Position numbers and translations under genes: made by a program. This document shows, piece after piece, positions 1 through 7,905 of a DNA stretch of 36,255 nucleotides (the first letter of the stretch is position 1; every line of letters starts with the position of its first letter). This DNA is from Desulfobacteraceae bacterium (GTDB lineage: Bacteria; Desulfobacterota; Desulfobacteria; Desulfobacterales; Desulfosarcinaceae). Location: positions 1 through 36,255 of the forward strand of contig JAMOUQ010000031.1 in assembly GCA_027068085.1 (NCBI GenBank). Direction: 5' to 3'. The notes beneath the pieces were generated by a model. The model did not search any database, was not told where the DNA came from, and worked only from the letters and a program-made list of their open reading frames with translations.

Positions 1-1398
1 GACCGAGGCCGAAAGGACCGCCAGGGGCGTCTTCAGCTCGTGGGACAGGTGGTGAATCACCTTGTCCTTGGCCCGGTTCAGCTCTCTGACACGATCGTAG
101 GAACGCTGAAGGGCGGAGTTGATCCGTGCATTTTCAATCGGCAGCGCAACCACCCCGGCAATGGTGGTCAGCAAAGCCACGTCCTGGTCGTTGAACTCGC
201 CGTTCTTCTTGTTGACGGCGCACAAAACGCCGATCATTCTGTCTTTGATGCGCAGCGGCACATCGAGCATGTTGCGCGTATGGTAGGACGTCTGCCGGTC
301 CACCAGCTGGAAAGCGTAAGGACTGGACTGATAATCGGGCACTATCAGGGGGCGGCCGGTACGATAGACCTGTCCGGCAACTCCTTTTTCCAGGGGAAAG
401 CGGATCTCCCTGAACCTGCGGCCGGCCTCCTTGTCTTCGAAGGCGGCCACCGGAAAAAAGAATTCTTTTTTCTCTTCGTCCAGAAGAATGACAGAGGCTC
501 CGCCGACACCCATCAGATCCTTGATCTCCTTGGCAACGTAATCAAGCAGATCATACAGGTTCCTGAAGCGGTGAAGAGCCTGGGAGATACGGAAAAGAGC
601 GTTGTTAATACGCTGGTCGCGTTTGCTGCGGGTGACATCCCGCAAGGTTATTACCTGACCGGCGGGCCGGTTGCGGATATCGTAAAAAACAGCGCCGTCG
701 ATGATGATATCAAGCAAGCGGCCGTCCTTGGTCAGGCGGCGGGTCTCGAAATTGTGAATCACCTTGTCCCGCAGGAGACGTTTTATGCCGCGGCGTGTTT
801 TTTCCACCTCCGACTCGGGCACGAACGGAATCCGCTTGCCCTCCACTTCCGACAATTTCCACCCGAAAGTCTTCTCGAAAGCCGGATTGAGATAACTGAC
901 GGTATTGTCCAGATTGAAGACGAATACCGGATCGGGTAAAAATTCAAGGAAAGCGCGGTAACGCTGCTCTGAAGCCTCGAGTTTCTCCTGGTAGGTGTAT
1001 GGCTCGGTGATGTCCCGGGCGATTCCCCGGAAGCCTAGCTTGTTGCCCTCCCGGTCACGGATGAGACCGGCCGAAATCTCCAGGATGCGCTGCTGGCCGT
1101 CCTTGCGGATGATACGCCAGATGATCCCGGTCATCTTGCGGCCGGACTTATATACCTGGTTGAAGCTCTTGTTGGCGATGTCGGCATTGACATCGTCCAT
1201 GAAATCCCGGTAATTGCGGTTCTGGAGATACTGCCGGGGATAGCCCAGGATCCGGCACAGGGCATTGTTGAAAAACACGAAATTACCCTTGAGATCGGTC
1301 TCAAAGAAACCGTCGGCCACGTCTTCGATGAAGGTGCGATAGCGTTCCCTGGGTATCCCGCACTCTGCCGGGGAATCGATTGTCTTTTTATCACTCAT
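1..1398 (-). CDS. PAS-PAS-GAF sensor histidine kinase, 3' end cut by window edge
   Basis: The frame stays open from an ATG at 1398 to the left edge, giving 466 residues. Visible order: a PAS domain (about residues 17-135), a second PAS domain (about 146-262), a GAF domain (about 268-430), then a HisKA dimerisation helix with the H-box SHELKTP and phosphoacceptor His453. The ATPase domain must lie beyond base 1. No membrane segment is seen, so this is probably a cytoplasmic sensor that autophosphorylates and passes phosphate to a response regulator. Ligands of the PAS and GAF domains cannot be told. The ribosome site is weak. It lies 121 nt downstream of the ACT-domain gene on the same strand, so co-transcription is possible. 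The single-domain receiver at 5508-6005 is the only response regulator in the window and could be its partner, but nothing in the sequence proves the pairing. Confidence 0.88.
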   Translation of the reverse strand, partial: MSDKKTIDSPAECGIPRERYRTFIEDVADGFFETDLKGNFVFFNNALCRILGYPRQYLQNRNYRDFMDDVNADIANKSFNQVYKSGRKMTGIIWRIIRKDGQQRILEISAGLIRDREGNKLGFRGIARDITEPYTYQEKLEASEQRYRAFLEFLPDPVFVFNLDNTVSYLNPAFEKTFGWKLSEVEGKRIPFVPESEVEKTRRGIKRLLRDKVIHNFETRRLTKDGRLLDIIIDGAVFYDIRNRPAGQVITLRDVTRSKRDQRINNALFRISQALHRFRNLYDLLDYVAKEIKDLMGVGGASVILLDEEKKEFFFPVAAFEDKEAGRRFREIRFPLEKGVAGQVYRTGRPLIVPDYQSSPYAFQLVDRQTSYHTRNMLDVPLRIKDRMIGVLCAVNKKNGEFNDQDVALLTTIAGVVALPIENARINSALQRSYDRVRELNRAKDKVIHHLSHELKTPLAVLSASV

Positions 1399-1519
1399 AC
1401 AAATGGCAGAAGGCTTTCCCGGCGGATCATGTTCCGGTGTACCGGCCGGCCCTGAACCCCGCCGGGATTCGGGATGGCGGCCTGAGACAGAAACGGCTCA
1501 ACGGTTTACAACGCTCTTG

Positions 1520-1960
1520 TTACTGATTTTCCAGAATTCCGAATTTTTCGGCGTCGTAAATCATCACCCCCTGTGATTCAAGAATCTCGATGGCCCGGTC
1601 GTTGTCGCTGAACCTGAAAATCATAACCGCCTTGTCGGCTGCCTGCCGGAAATAAGCGTACATGAACAGGACGCGGACGTTGGCGTCCTTCAGGGGTCTG
1701 AGGACGGACGCCAGCTGGCCGGGCTTGTCTTCGATCTCAACGGCAACAACTTCGTTGATCTGAGCCGGTATGTGCATCTCCATCAGGACCCGTCTGGCCT
1801 TGCTGACGTCGGAAACCAGAAGACGCAGCTGGCCGAAGGCACCGGTATCCACCAGGTTTAGAGCCCTGAGGTTGATACCGGCCTGGCCCAGGGCATTGGT
1901 TACTTCGTAAAGCCGTCCCGGCGAGTTCTCAATGGAAACGACAATCTGTTTGAGTTTCAT
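1520..1960 (-). CDS. Tandem ACT-domain protein (probable amino-acid sensor)
   Basis: A 146-residue protein built of two ACT domains (about 1-68 and 70-146). Each starts with the typical beta strand and a glycine-rich turn (ENSPGRL; EDKPGQL) where ACT domains bind amino acids at dimer interfaces. No catalytic domain is attached, so it is probably a free-standing regulatory or ligand-binding protein. The ATG at 1960 is chosen over longer in-frame starts because AGGAGG lies a few bases upstream (1965-1970) and the ACT fold begins directly at MKLKQ. In anaerobes such stand-alone tandem ACT proteins often neighbour aryl- or phenylacetate-CoA ligase genes; none is present here. It precedes the histidine kinase on the same strand and is divergent from the TRAP operon. 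Confidence 0.85.
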   Translation of the reverse strand: MKLKQIVVSIENSPGRLYEVTNALGQAGINLRALNLVDTGAFGQLRLLVSDVSKARRVLMEMHIPAQINEVVAVEIEDKPGQLASVLRPLKDANVRVLFMYAYFRQAADKAVMIFRFSDNDRAIEILESQGVMIYDAEKFGILENQ

Positions 1961-2162
1961 AAGGCCTCCTGTTACGGGGCAGCGGACAGCCGGAGCTTGG
2001 ACCATGCCCGGGAAAGGGTTGAGTCGCCTGTCAATATCGTGTAAACATAAGCCGATTACGCTTTTACTGTCGGCAAAAATTATCCCCCTGTCAAGGGAAA
2101 AGGCGGTTTGACAGCGCCGCCCGGAGCGCGGCAGGGAAATAACGGCCACAGCCTCGATATGC

Positions 2163-2180
2163 CCTGCACCGGATTGCAGG
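2163..2180. repeat. Inverted repeat CCTGCA-N6-TGCAGG
   Basis: Perfect 6-bp arms separated by 6 bp. The size and symmetry fit a dimeric regulator site in the divergent promoter region. It resembles a sigma-54 core at first sight, but the spacing is one base short. Confidence 0.4.
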
Positions 2181-2223
2181 CAAAAGCCCGCCGACCGAAC
2201 CGGGTTTTTCAGGTTTTTGTATT

Positions 2224-2252
2224 TTGGGGTTGAAATATATCAGTCATATGAT
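2224..2252 (+). promoter_or_regulatory. Putative sigma-70-type promoter for first TRAP operon
   Basis: TTGGGG (2224-2229), a 17-bp spacer, then TATGAT (2247-2252). The -10 matches consensus at five of six bases and the -35 at three of six. It sits in the most AT-rich part of the intergenic region and points at dctP. Hand-scored only. Confidence 0.35.
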
Positions 2253-2471
2253 AGCTATTTTATAGCCAGTCAAGCAAGTTCGACTTTACAGGGCACCGCA
2301 GGCTCCATGGGTACCATGATATGACAGGTTCACAAAAAATCTGAAACCGGTATTGATGATGACAAGCCCATATATTAGCAGCTACGGCCAAGCGAGACGG
2401 CTTTCCCCAGTATCATGCTGAAAGCAGGCGCCTGAAGCCAGGGAAGCTCCCGCAGGAAAAGGCCGGAACAA

Positions 2472-2485
2472 TGACATCGATGTCA
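2472..2485. promoter_or_regulatory. Perfect 14-bp palindrome TGACATCGATGTCA, candidate operator
   Basis: The 14 bases equal their own reverse complement. The site lies about 100 bp upstream of dctP and downstream of the candidate promoter, where a repressor could block transcription. No regulator gene adjoins the operon other than the receiver protein at its end, which has no DNA-binding domain, so the cognate factor is unknown. Confidence 0.45.
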
Positions 2486-2587
2486 GCCGGAAGCCGCTGT
2501 TATTGTTACGGCCCGCCGGGGGCGAAACCACCGGCCGTGAGGGCGCCTGGACGAAGCCATCTCTGAACCCAACACAGGAGGAAGAAA

Positions 2588-3610
2588 ATGAAAAAGGCGA
2601 CTATCTTCATCGTAGCGTTAACCTTTGCCGGCCTGCTGTTCTCAGTCTGCACCACCCCGGCTGCCCATGCAGGCACCATCAAACTCACTTACAGTTGTTT
2701 CTTCCCGCCTACCCACATCCAGAGCAAACTGGCCGAAGCCTGGTGCCGGGAGGTCGAAAAACGCACCAACGGCCGGGTAAAGGTCGACTATTACGCCGGC
2801 CAGACCCTGACCAAGGCCAAGCAGTGCTACGACGGTACCGTCGAGGGCATATCCGACATCGGATTTTCGGTACTGGCCTATACCCGGGGACGGTTTCCGG
2901 TCATGTCCGCCGTCGATCTGCCCCTGGGTTACACCAGCGGAACGGTTGCCACCAAGGTGGCCAACGAAGTCTACCGCAAGTTCAAACCCAAAGAGCTTTC
3001 CGACACCGAGGTGATGTATCTGCACGCCCACGGACCGGGCCTGCTGCACACAAAATCCAGACCGGTGCGCAAGCTTGCGGACATGAAGGGCCTCAAACTG
3101 CGGGGCACCGGCACCAGCTCCCTGGTCATCAAAGCCCTGGGCGGGACCCCGGTCCCCAAGCCGATGCCGGAAACCTATCAGATGCTCCAGAAGGGTGTCG
3201 TTGACGGATCGGTCTATCCCCTGGAATCCAACAAAGGCTGGAAACTGGGCGAGGTTACCAGGTATTGCACGGCTGCCTTCGGAGCCGCCTATACCACCAC
3301 CTTTTTCGTGGTGATGAACAAGAGCCGGTGGCAGTCCCTGCCTGCCGACATCAAAAAGATCATCCGCCAGATAAATGCTGAATGGGCCGTTCGCCACGGC
3401 AAGGCCTGGGATCAGAGCGACAGGGAAGGTATGATCTACTTCCTCAATCAGGGCGGACAGATAATCGGGCTGCCGGCCAAGGAAATGGCCCGCTGGAAGA
3501 AAGCGGTGGCGCCCATTGTCGACAGCTACATCAAAAAGGCCAAATCCAAAGGCATCGACGGTGCCAAGGTCGTCGACTTCGTAAAACAGACCCTGACCCA
3601 ACTGCAATAA
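2588..3610 (+). CDS. dctP: TRAP transporter periplasmic solute-binding protein (DctP family), system 1
   Basis: A 340-residue periplasmic binding protein that captures a substrate, usually a carboxylate, and delivers it to the DctQM membrane complex. A Sec signal peptide is clear: MKK, a hydrophobic core, and probable cleavage near AHA-G at residues 27-29. The family's carboxylate-binding arginine is seen in KLRGTG (Arg172). The ATG at 2588 is preceded by AGGAGG at 2576-2581. It is the first gene of a plus-strand operon with dctQ 81 bp downstream. The substrate cannot be read from sequence; C4-dicarboxylates, aromatic acids or keto acids are all possible for this family. Confidence 0.93.
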   Translation: MKKATIFIVALTFAGLLFSVCTTPAAHAGTIKLTYSCFFPPTHIQSKLAEAWCREVEKRTNGRVKVDYYAGQTLTKAKQCYDGTVEGISDIGFSVLAYTRGRFPVMSAVDLPLGYTSGTVATKVANEVYRKFKPKELSDTEVMYLHAHGPGLLHTKSRPVRKLADMKGLKLRGTGTSSLVIKALGGTPVPKPMPETYQMLQKGVVDGSVYPLESNKGWKLGEVTRYCTAAFGAAYTTTFFVVMNKSRWQSLPADIKKIIRQINAEWAVRHGKAWDQSDREGMIYFLNQGGQIIGLPAKEMARWKKAVAPIVDSYIKKAKSKGIDGAKVVDFVKQTLTQLQ

Positions 3611-3691
3611 CCGCATGACACCCGGGATGGAACCGATGTGGTTCCGTCCCGGGTCATCAAGGAACCCGACAGGCTTGGAGAAAGATAATCC

Positions 3692-4180
3692 ATGAATCAC
3701 ATCTCAGCGATACTGGGGAAAACTGTTTCCCTGCTCAAAGGCATCGGCGCCGGCTGCCTGGTGGCAATGATGCTGCTGACATGTGCCGACGTGGTGGGCC
3801 GGTTTTTCAATCACCCTATTTTCGGCTCTGTCGAAATCGTCGGTTTTCTGTCCACCCTGGCCGTGGCCGTGGCATTGCCTTACACCCATCAGGTCAAGGG
3901 CCATATCGGAGTCGAAATCCTGGTCCGGCTGTTTCCGGAACGGGTGCAGCTTGTCTTCGAGATGATAACCAACCTTGTGGCCCTGATCCTGATGGGAGCG
4001 ATAACCTGGCGCATGACGATCTACGCCGGCACCATGAAAGCATCCGGCGAGGTTTCCATGAACCTGGAATTTCCCGAGTACCTCATCATCTATGCGACCG
4101 CTTTTTGCTTCCTGATATTCTGGCTGGTCATTTTCGAGGATCTGTTGACCTGTTTCAAACGTCTTAAAGGAGACAAATGA
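3692..4180 (+). CDS. dctQ: TRAP transporter small membrane subunit (DctQ), system 1
   Basis: A 162-residue protein with four predicted membrane helices (about residues 15-35, 50-67, 90-112 and 130-150), the normal architecture of the DctQ subunit that pairs with DctM. A GGAGAAAG ribosome site stands at 3677-3684. Its stop overlaps the start of dctM in an ATGA, so translation is probably coupled. Identity rests on size, topology and position between DctP and DctM. Confidence 0.92.
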   Translation: MNHISAILGKTVSLLKGIGAGCLVAMMLLTCADVVGRFFNHPIFGSVEIVGFLSTLAVAVALPYTHQVKGHIGVEILVRLFPERVQLVFEMITNLVALILMGAITWRMTIYAGTMKASGEVSMNLEFPEYLIIYATAFCFLIFWLVIFEDLLTCFKRLKGDK

Positions 4181-5493
4181 GCCCGACTCTGATTGGAATT
4201 ATCGGTATAGTTCTGATGCTGATCCTTTTCATGACCCGCATGCCGGTGGCCTATGTGATGGCCCTGGTGGGCTGGGCCGGTTTTTCTTACATGGTTTCGG
4301 TCAAGGGGGGACTGAACCTGCTGTCACGCAATATTTACGAAGCCTTCTCCTCCTATGGACTGACCACCATTCCCCTTTTCATCCTTATGGGGCAGTTCGC
4401 CTTCAACAGCGGCATCAGCCGCAGGCTCTATGACACGGCCTACAAGTTTCTTGGCAGCACCCGGGGAGGACTTGCCATGGCCACCGTGTCGGCCTGCACC
4501 GCCTTCGGGGCGGTTTGCGGCTCCAGCCCGGCCACGGCCGCCACCATGGCCACCGTGGGCCTGCCGGAGATGAAAAGATACGGGTACGCCGACGAGCTGG
4601 CCTCCGGATCGGTCGCCTCAGGCGGCGGCCTGGGAATGATAATGCCCCCCTCGGTGGTCCTGATCGTCTACGGCGTTCTTACCGAGCAGTCCATCGGGGC
4701 CCTCTTTGTGGCCGGCATCCTGCCTGCCATTCTGGTGACCATTTTGTTCATCTTTTGCATCTACCTCCATTGCCGGCTGGCTCCGGACCAGGGTCCTCCG
4801 GGACAGTCGTTCACCTGGCGCGAGCGTTTCCGTTCCCTCAGCGGAATGGGTGATACTCTGGCGGTGTTCATCCTGGTCATGGGAGGGCTGTTTTTCGGTC
4901 TCTTCACCCCCACCGAAGCGGCCGCCGTGGGCGCTTTCGGAGTGCTTGCCGTATCCCTGATCCGCCGCCAGCTGACATGGGCCGGATTCGTAAAATCCCT
5001 GTATGAAACCCTCCGCACCTCGTGCATGGTGATGTTCCTCATCGCCGGAGCCGTGGTTTTCGGCAAATTCCTGGCCGTAACGCGCATCCCTTTCAATATC
5101 GCCAACTGGATCGGCGGTTTCAACCTGCCGCCGTATCTCGTCCTGGCCGCCATCGTCCTAGTCTACTTCGTGGGCGGATGTGTCATGGACGCCCTGGCCC
5201 TGGTGATGCTGACCATACCGATATTCTATCCGGTGGTGATGAACCTTGGTTACGATCCCATCTGGTTCGGGGTGATCATTGTCCTGGTAACGCAGATGGG
5301 AGTCATCACGCCGCCGGTCGGCATCAACGTATATGTGGTTTACGGGGTCAGCCAGAGCGTTGTCGACGGCGGAATCGCCCTGGAATCGATTTTCAAGGGT
5401 ATTGCGCCTTTCCTGATAGCCATTATCTTGAGTATAATCATCATGGTGATCTTTCCCCAGATCATCCTGGTGTTGCCGCAGTTAATGTATTGA
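4177..5493 (+). CDS. dctM: TRAP transporter large permease (DctM), system 1
   Basis: A 438-residue polytopic inner-membrane protein of the DctM family, the Na+-coupled transport channel of TRAP systems. Typical features are visible: an early glycine-rich GSSPATAATMATVG segment (about residues 112-127), GGGLGMIMPPS (about 149-159), PTEAAA (about 247) and a late MGVITPPVGINVYV stretch (about 373-386). The AAAGGAG ribosome site at 4167-4172 lies inside the end of dctQ. The next gene, a response regulator, starts 14 bp after its stop. Confidence 0.95.
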   Translation: MSPTLIGIIGIVLMLILFMTRMPVAYVMALVGWAGFSYMVSVKGGLNLLSRNIYEAFSSYGLTTIPLFILMGQFAFNSGISRRLYDTAYKFLGSTRGGLAMATVSACTAFGAVCGSSPATAATMATVGLPEMKRYGYADELASGSVASGGGLGMIMPPSVVLIVYGVLTEQSIGALFVAGILPAILVTILFIFCIYLHCRLAPDQGPPGQSFTWRERFRSLSGMGDTLAVFILVMGGLFFGLFTPTEAAAVGAFGVLAVSLIRRQLTWAGFVKSLYETLRTSCMVMFLIAGAVVFGKFLAVTRIPFNIANWIGGFNLPPYLVLAAIVLVYFVGGCVMDALALVMLTIPIFYPVVMNLGYDPIWFGVIIVLVTQMGVITPPVGINVYVVYGVSQSVVDGGIALESIFKGIAPFLIAIILSIIIMVIFPQIILVLPQLMY

Positions 5494-5507
5494 AAGGGGG
5501 GATCCCC

Positions 5508-6005
5508 ATGACCACTGAAACCAACACCGATATCCTGAACGGCCTCAGGGTCCTGATTGTGGACGATGAGCCCGATGTGCTGGAAACTCTCCAGGACCTG
5601 CTGCCCATGTGTCACACCACCTGTGCCGGCAGTTTTGAAGAGGCCCGCGAGGCCCTGGAGAAGCAAGAGTTCGACCTGGCCATTCTGGACATAATGGGAG
5701 TGTCCGGTTACGAGCTGCTAAGCATATGCCGGCGCAAGGGAATACCGGCAGTCATGCTGACCGCCCGGGCACTGAGCGCCGATGACGTCAAAAAATCGTT
5801 CACAGAGGGCGCGGCCTATTTTCTGCCCAAGGAAGAAATGGTCAACATAGCTTCCTTCCTGGCAGAAATAATGTCGGCCAGGGCCGCAGGACGCAACACC
5901 TGGTCTGGCTGGTACAAACGCCTGGCGTCCTTCTGCGAACGGACTTTCGGCCCGGATTTCAAGAAGAAGGATTCTGACTTCTGGGATAAGATAACCTACT
6001 ATTGA
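5508..6005 (+). CDS. Single-domain response regulator (receiver protein) in the TRAP operon
   Basis: A 165-residue protein with a CheY-like receiver domain at about residues 13-125: acidic pair Asp19-Asp20, phosphoacceptor Asp61 in LDIMG, Thr85 in LTAR and Lys108 in LPKEE. The remaining 40 residues (about 126-165) are basic and aromatic and match no output domain I recognise, so it probably acts by protein contact, not by DNA binding. The ATG at 5508 has AAAGGGGG at 5493-5500; an upstream extension in this frame would run inside dctM and is not credible. It is the last gene of the TRAP operon, suggesting phosphorylation-dependent control linked to the transporter. A kinase gene lies at 1-1398. 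Confidence 0.9.
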   Translation: MTTETNTDILNGLRVLIVDDEPDVLETLQDLLPMCHTTCAGSFEEAREALEKQEFDLAILDIMGVSGYELLSICRRKGIPAVMLTARALSADDVKKSFTEGAAYFLPKEEMVNIASFLAEIMSARAAGRNTWSGWYKRLASFCERTFGPDFKKKDSDFWDKITYY

Positions 6006-6034
6006 AAATTACGGCGCAAGACTGAAAACCAAGA

Positions 6035-6067
6035 ACAGCCGGCGGCATTGAAAATGCCGCCGGCTGT
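6035..6067. terminator. Strong convergent terminator hairpin
   Basis: Two perfect 15-bp arms (6035-6049 and 6053-6067, starting ACAGCCGGCGGC) with a 3-base loop lie between the stops of two convergent operons. A short T-rich run follows on the plus strand (TTGTGTCTT), and T-rich sequence also follows on the minus strand, so it may stop both operons. Confidence 0.8.
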
Positions 6068-6075
6068 TTGTGTCT

Positions 6076-7809
6076 TCAGCCCTTGATAACGCGGGGGGTA
6101 AGCATCTGGTGGTGGGGGCAGATCGACCTTGGGTTCTGATAGGCGGCCCCGGCAAAGGCCTTCATGTACTTGCGGATATCGCCCATGTTGGCCACTTCGT
6201 CCACCAGCCCTTTTTGGGCACAGTATATGGGGCGGGAATAATCGTAGTATTCCTTTACCATCTTGTTCATCTTCTCGATGACCGGTTTCAGGTCCCGGCC
6301 GGCATCCTTCTCTTTCACCAGCCGGCGTGAAAAAGTGGCGGCAGCGGCCGTCTCACCGTGCATGACGTAGATCTCGGTGGTCGGGGTTCCCAGGGTAAAG
6401 GCGTTGTGGCGGTTGGCGGTCGGCCCTCCCATTATGTAATGGGCCGCGGCGGTGCCTTTACGCAGAACCACCAGCATCATGGGAACATCGGTCTGCTGGA
6501 TGGAGTATATCAGGGACTGGCCCAGGCCGAGCAGCTCGGCCTTTTCGGCCAGGTCGCCCACATCGATACCGGTGGTGTCCTGGAACCAGATGATGGGAAC
6601 CCGGTCGCGGCCGCAAAGGGTGACAAACTCGTTCATCTTGATCAGCCCCTGACGGTACAGCTTGCCGCCGATCCCGGGATAGTCTGCATATTCAGGGTAG
6701 TCCTCACCCAGCCATCCCTGGCGGTTGCCGATGATGCCCACCACGTAACCGTCGATCTTCACCAGGCCGGTGTAAACTTCGGGCCCGTAACCGGGCTTGA
6801 ATTCCATATGCTCGCTGTTGTCCACCAGGCGGGCCAGGACTTCGTCGAAATCGTACATCTGCTTCTGGTTGAACGGAATCAGCCGGTATAGATCCTCGGC
6901 CGGGAAACGCGGCTCTTTGGGCTCTGTCACCCGGAAAAACTTGGGATTGTAGGCCGGCATATCGCGCATGTATTCCTTGAGTCCGTCAAGAACGTCGGTC
7001 TCGTTCTCATAGACGTAACGGAAGAAACCGGTTTCATTATAATGGATGTCGACCGATCCGGGCGGTTTCATCTTGAACTGCTTGGCAGCGGCGATGAGCT
7101 GCTCGGCACCTTCTTCGTCGAAGTATCCCTTGGGGGACATTCCGCTGAGAATCCCGCCGCCACCGACCGCGATGTTGCAGTCCTTGTGGGCAAAGAGGAT
7201 GGTGGGGCTGATGCCCTGGTATCCGCCTCCGGCCGGGTTGGTGCCGTAGATTGCCGCCAGGATGGGAATGCCCATCTGCTCCAGCTCGGCGTGCCGGAAA
7301 AATGCCGTTCCGCCCCCCCGGCGATTGGCGTAAAATTTCTCCTGTTCGGTCAGCTTGACTCCAGAGCAGTTGACCAGCCAGACCAGGGGCACGTTCAGGC
7401 GCTTGGAAAGATCGGTTACCCGCAGGATGTTCTCGTACTGTCCCGGAAGCCAGGCTCCGGCCAGCACCTTGTTGTCGAAACCGATAACCACCGCCCACTT
7501 GCCCGAAATCTTGGCCAGACCGTCTATCACGTTGGTGGTACCCTCGACATTGTCTTCCGGGTTGTACAGAGTATGCAGGGGGCACCAGGTTCCCGGATCG
7601 ACCAGATAGCGCAAGCGCTGGAAAACGGTCATCTGTCCTCGGGCGTTTATCTTTTCCTCGGGGAAGCCGGCATTTTTAACTTTTTCGACCGCGGCGGCCA
7701 CCTCGGCCTCCACCTCTTTGATCTTGGCTATATTTTCCTCGGTGCTTCTGCGCTGGCCCTCGGAAAGCGGCCGGCCGAATTCAGTCATTTTTTCGAAATA
7801 GGGTCTCAT
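6076..7809 (-). CDS. gcdA: Glutaconyl-CoA decarboxylase alpha subunit (carboxyltransferase)
   Basis: A 577-residue carboxyltransferase. In the known enzyme this cytoplasmic subunit moves the carboxyl group from glutaconyl-CoA to biotin, and the membrane subunits then decarboxylate carboxybiotin while pumping Na+. It has two crotonase-like halves. Landmarks I recognise from Acidaminococcus fermentans GcdA: ANRRGGGTAFF (161-171), YGTNPAGGGYQG (188-199), GIGGKLYRQGL (379-389), QDTTGIDVG (410-418), RKGTAAAHYIMGGP (450-463) and the C-terminal CPHHQM; length also fits (about 587 there). The ATG at 7809 has GGGGGAGAAG upstream. It is the last gene after the dehydrogenase and the CMD protein. Biotin carrier and beta-subunit genes are absent here. 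Another acyl-CoA carboxylase substrate is possible, but the glutaryl-CoA dehydrogenase in the same operon supports glutaconyl-CoA. Confidence 0.92.
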   Translation of the reverse strand: MRPYFEKMTEFGRPLSEGQRRSTEENIAKIKEVEAEVAAAVEKVKNAGFPEEKINARGQMTVFQRLRYLVDPGTWCPLHTLYNPEDNVEGTTNVIDGLAKISGKWAVVIGFDNKVLAGAWLPGQYENILRVTDLSKRLNVPLVWLVNCSGVKLTEQEKFYANRRGGGTAFFRHAELEQMGIPILAAIYGTNPAGGGYQGISPTILFAHKDCNIAVGGGGILSGMSPKGYFDEEGAEQLIAAAKQFKMKPPGSVDIHYNETGFFRYVYENETDVLDGLKEYMRDMPAYNPKFFRVTEPKEPRFPAEDLYRLIPFNQKQMYDFDEVLARLVDNSEHMEFKPGYGPEVYTGLVKIDGYVVGIIGNRQGWLGEDYPEYADYPGIGGKLYRQGLIKMNEFVTLCGRDRVPIIWFQDTTGIDVGDLAEKAELLGLGQSLIYSIQQTDVPMMLVVLRKGTAAAHYIMGGPTANRHNAFTLGTPTTEIYVMHGETAAAATFSRRLVKEKDAGRDLKPVIEKMNKMVKEYYDYSRPIYCAQKGLVDEVANMGDIRKYMKAFAGAAYQNPRSICPHHQMLTPRVIKG

Positions 7810-7905
7810 CTTCTCCCCCTTCCATTTTCTTCAACCCTTGATTGACATGGTGAACATAACTCCGGGCCAACCGGCCTTGTGACGGCCGGGGCTTCAGACT
7901 ATATA

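Larger units (their letters stand above)
1961..2587. other. 627-bp divergent intergenic region between ACT gene and first TRAP operon
   Basis: No gene is seen. The AT-rich stretch 2205-2275 contrasts with its GC-rich flanks. It holds a plausible plus-strand promoter (2224-2252), an inverted repeat (2163-2180), the short arms GCTAT/ATAGC at 2254-2266, and a 14-bp perfect palindrome (2472-2485). A minus-strand TTGACA at 2089-2094 could serve the ACT gene, but no good -10 follows it. If the plus-strand promoter is right, the dctP leader would be about 330 nt, unusually long. A leader hairpin ACGGCC/GGCCGT (2508-2513 with 2533-2538) is possible. Confidence 0.6.

Noticed and set aside
40-939. Long plus-strand open frame of 299 codons
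   Set aside because: It lies antisense to the PAS/GAF kinase, whose frame reads clear domains and an H-box. The plus frame has no recognisable protein family.
2162-2178. Possible sigma-54 promoter (TGCAC...TTGCA)
   Set aside because: Only four bases separate GCAC from TTGC where five are needed, and the -24 GG is missing. The match comes from the inverted repeat.
2642-3700. 352-codon minus-strand frame
   Set aside because: Antisense to dctP, which has a signal peptide, a ribosome site and family motifs. The mirror frame is a composition effect of GC-rich codons.
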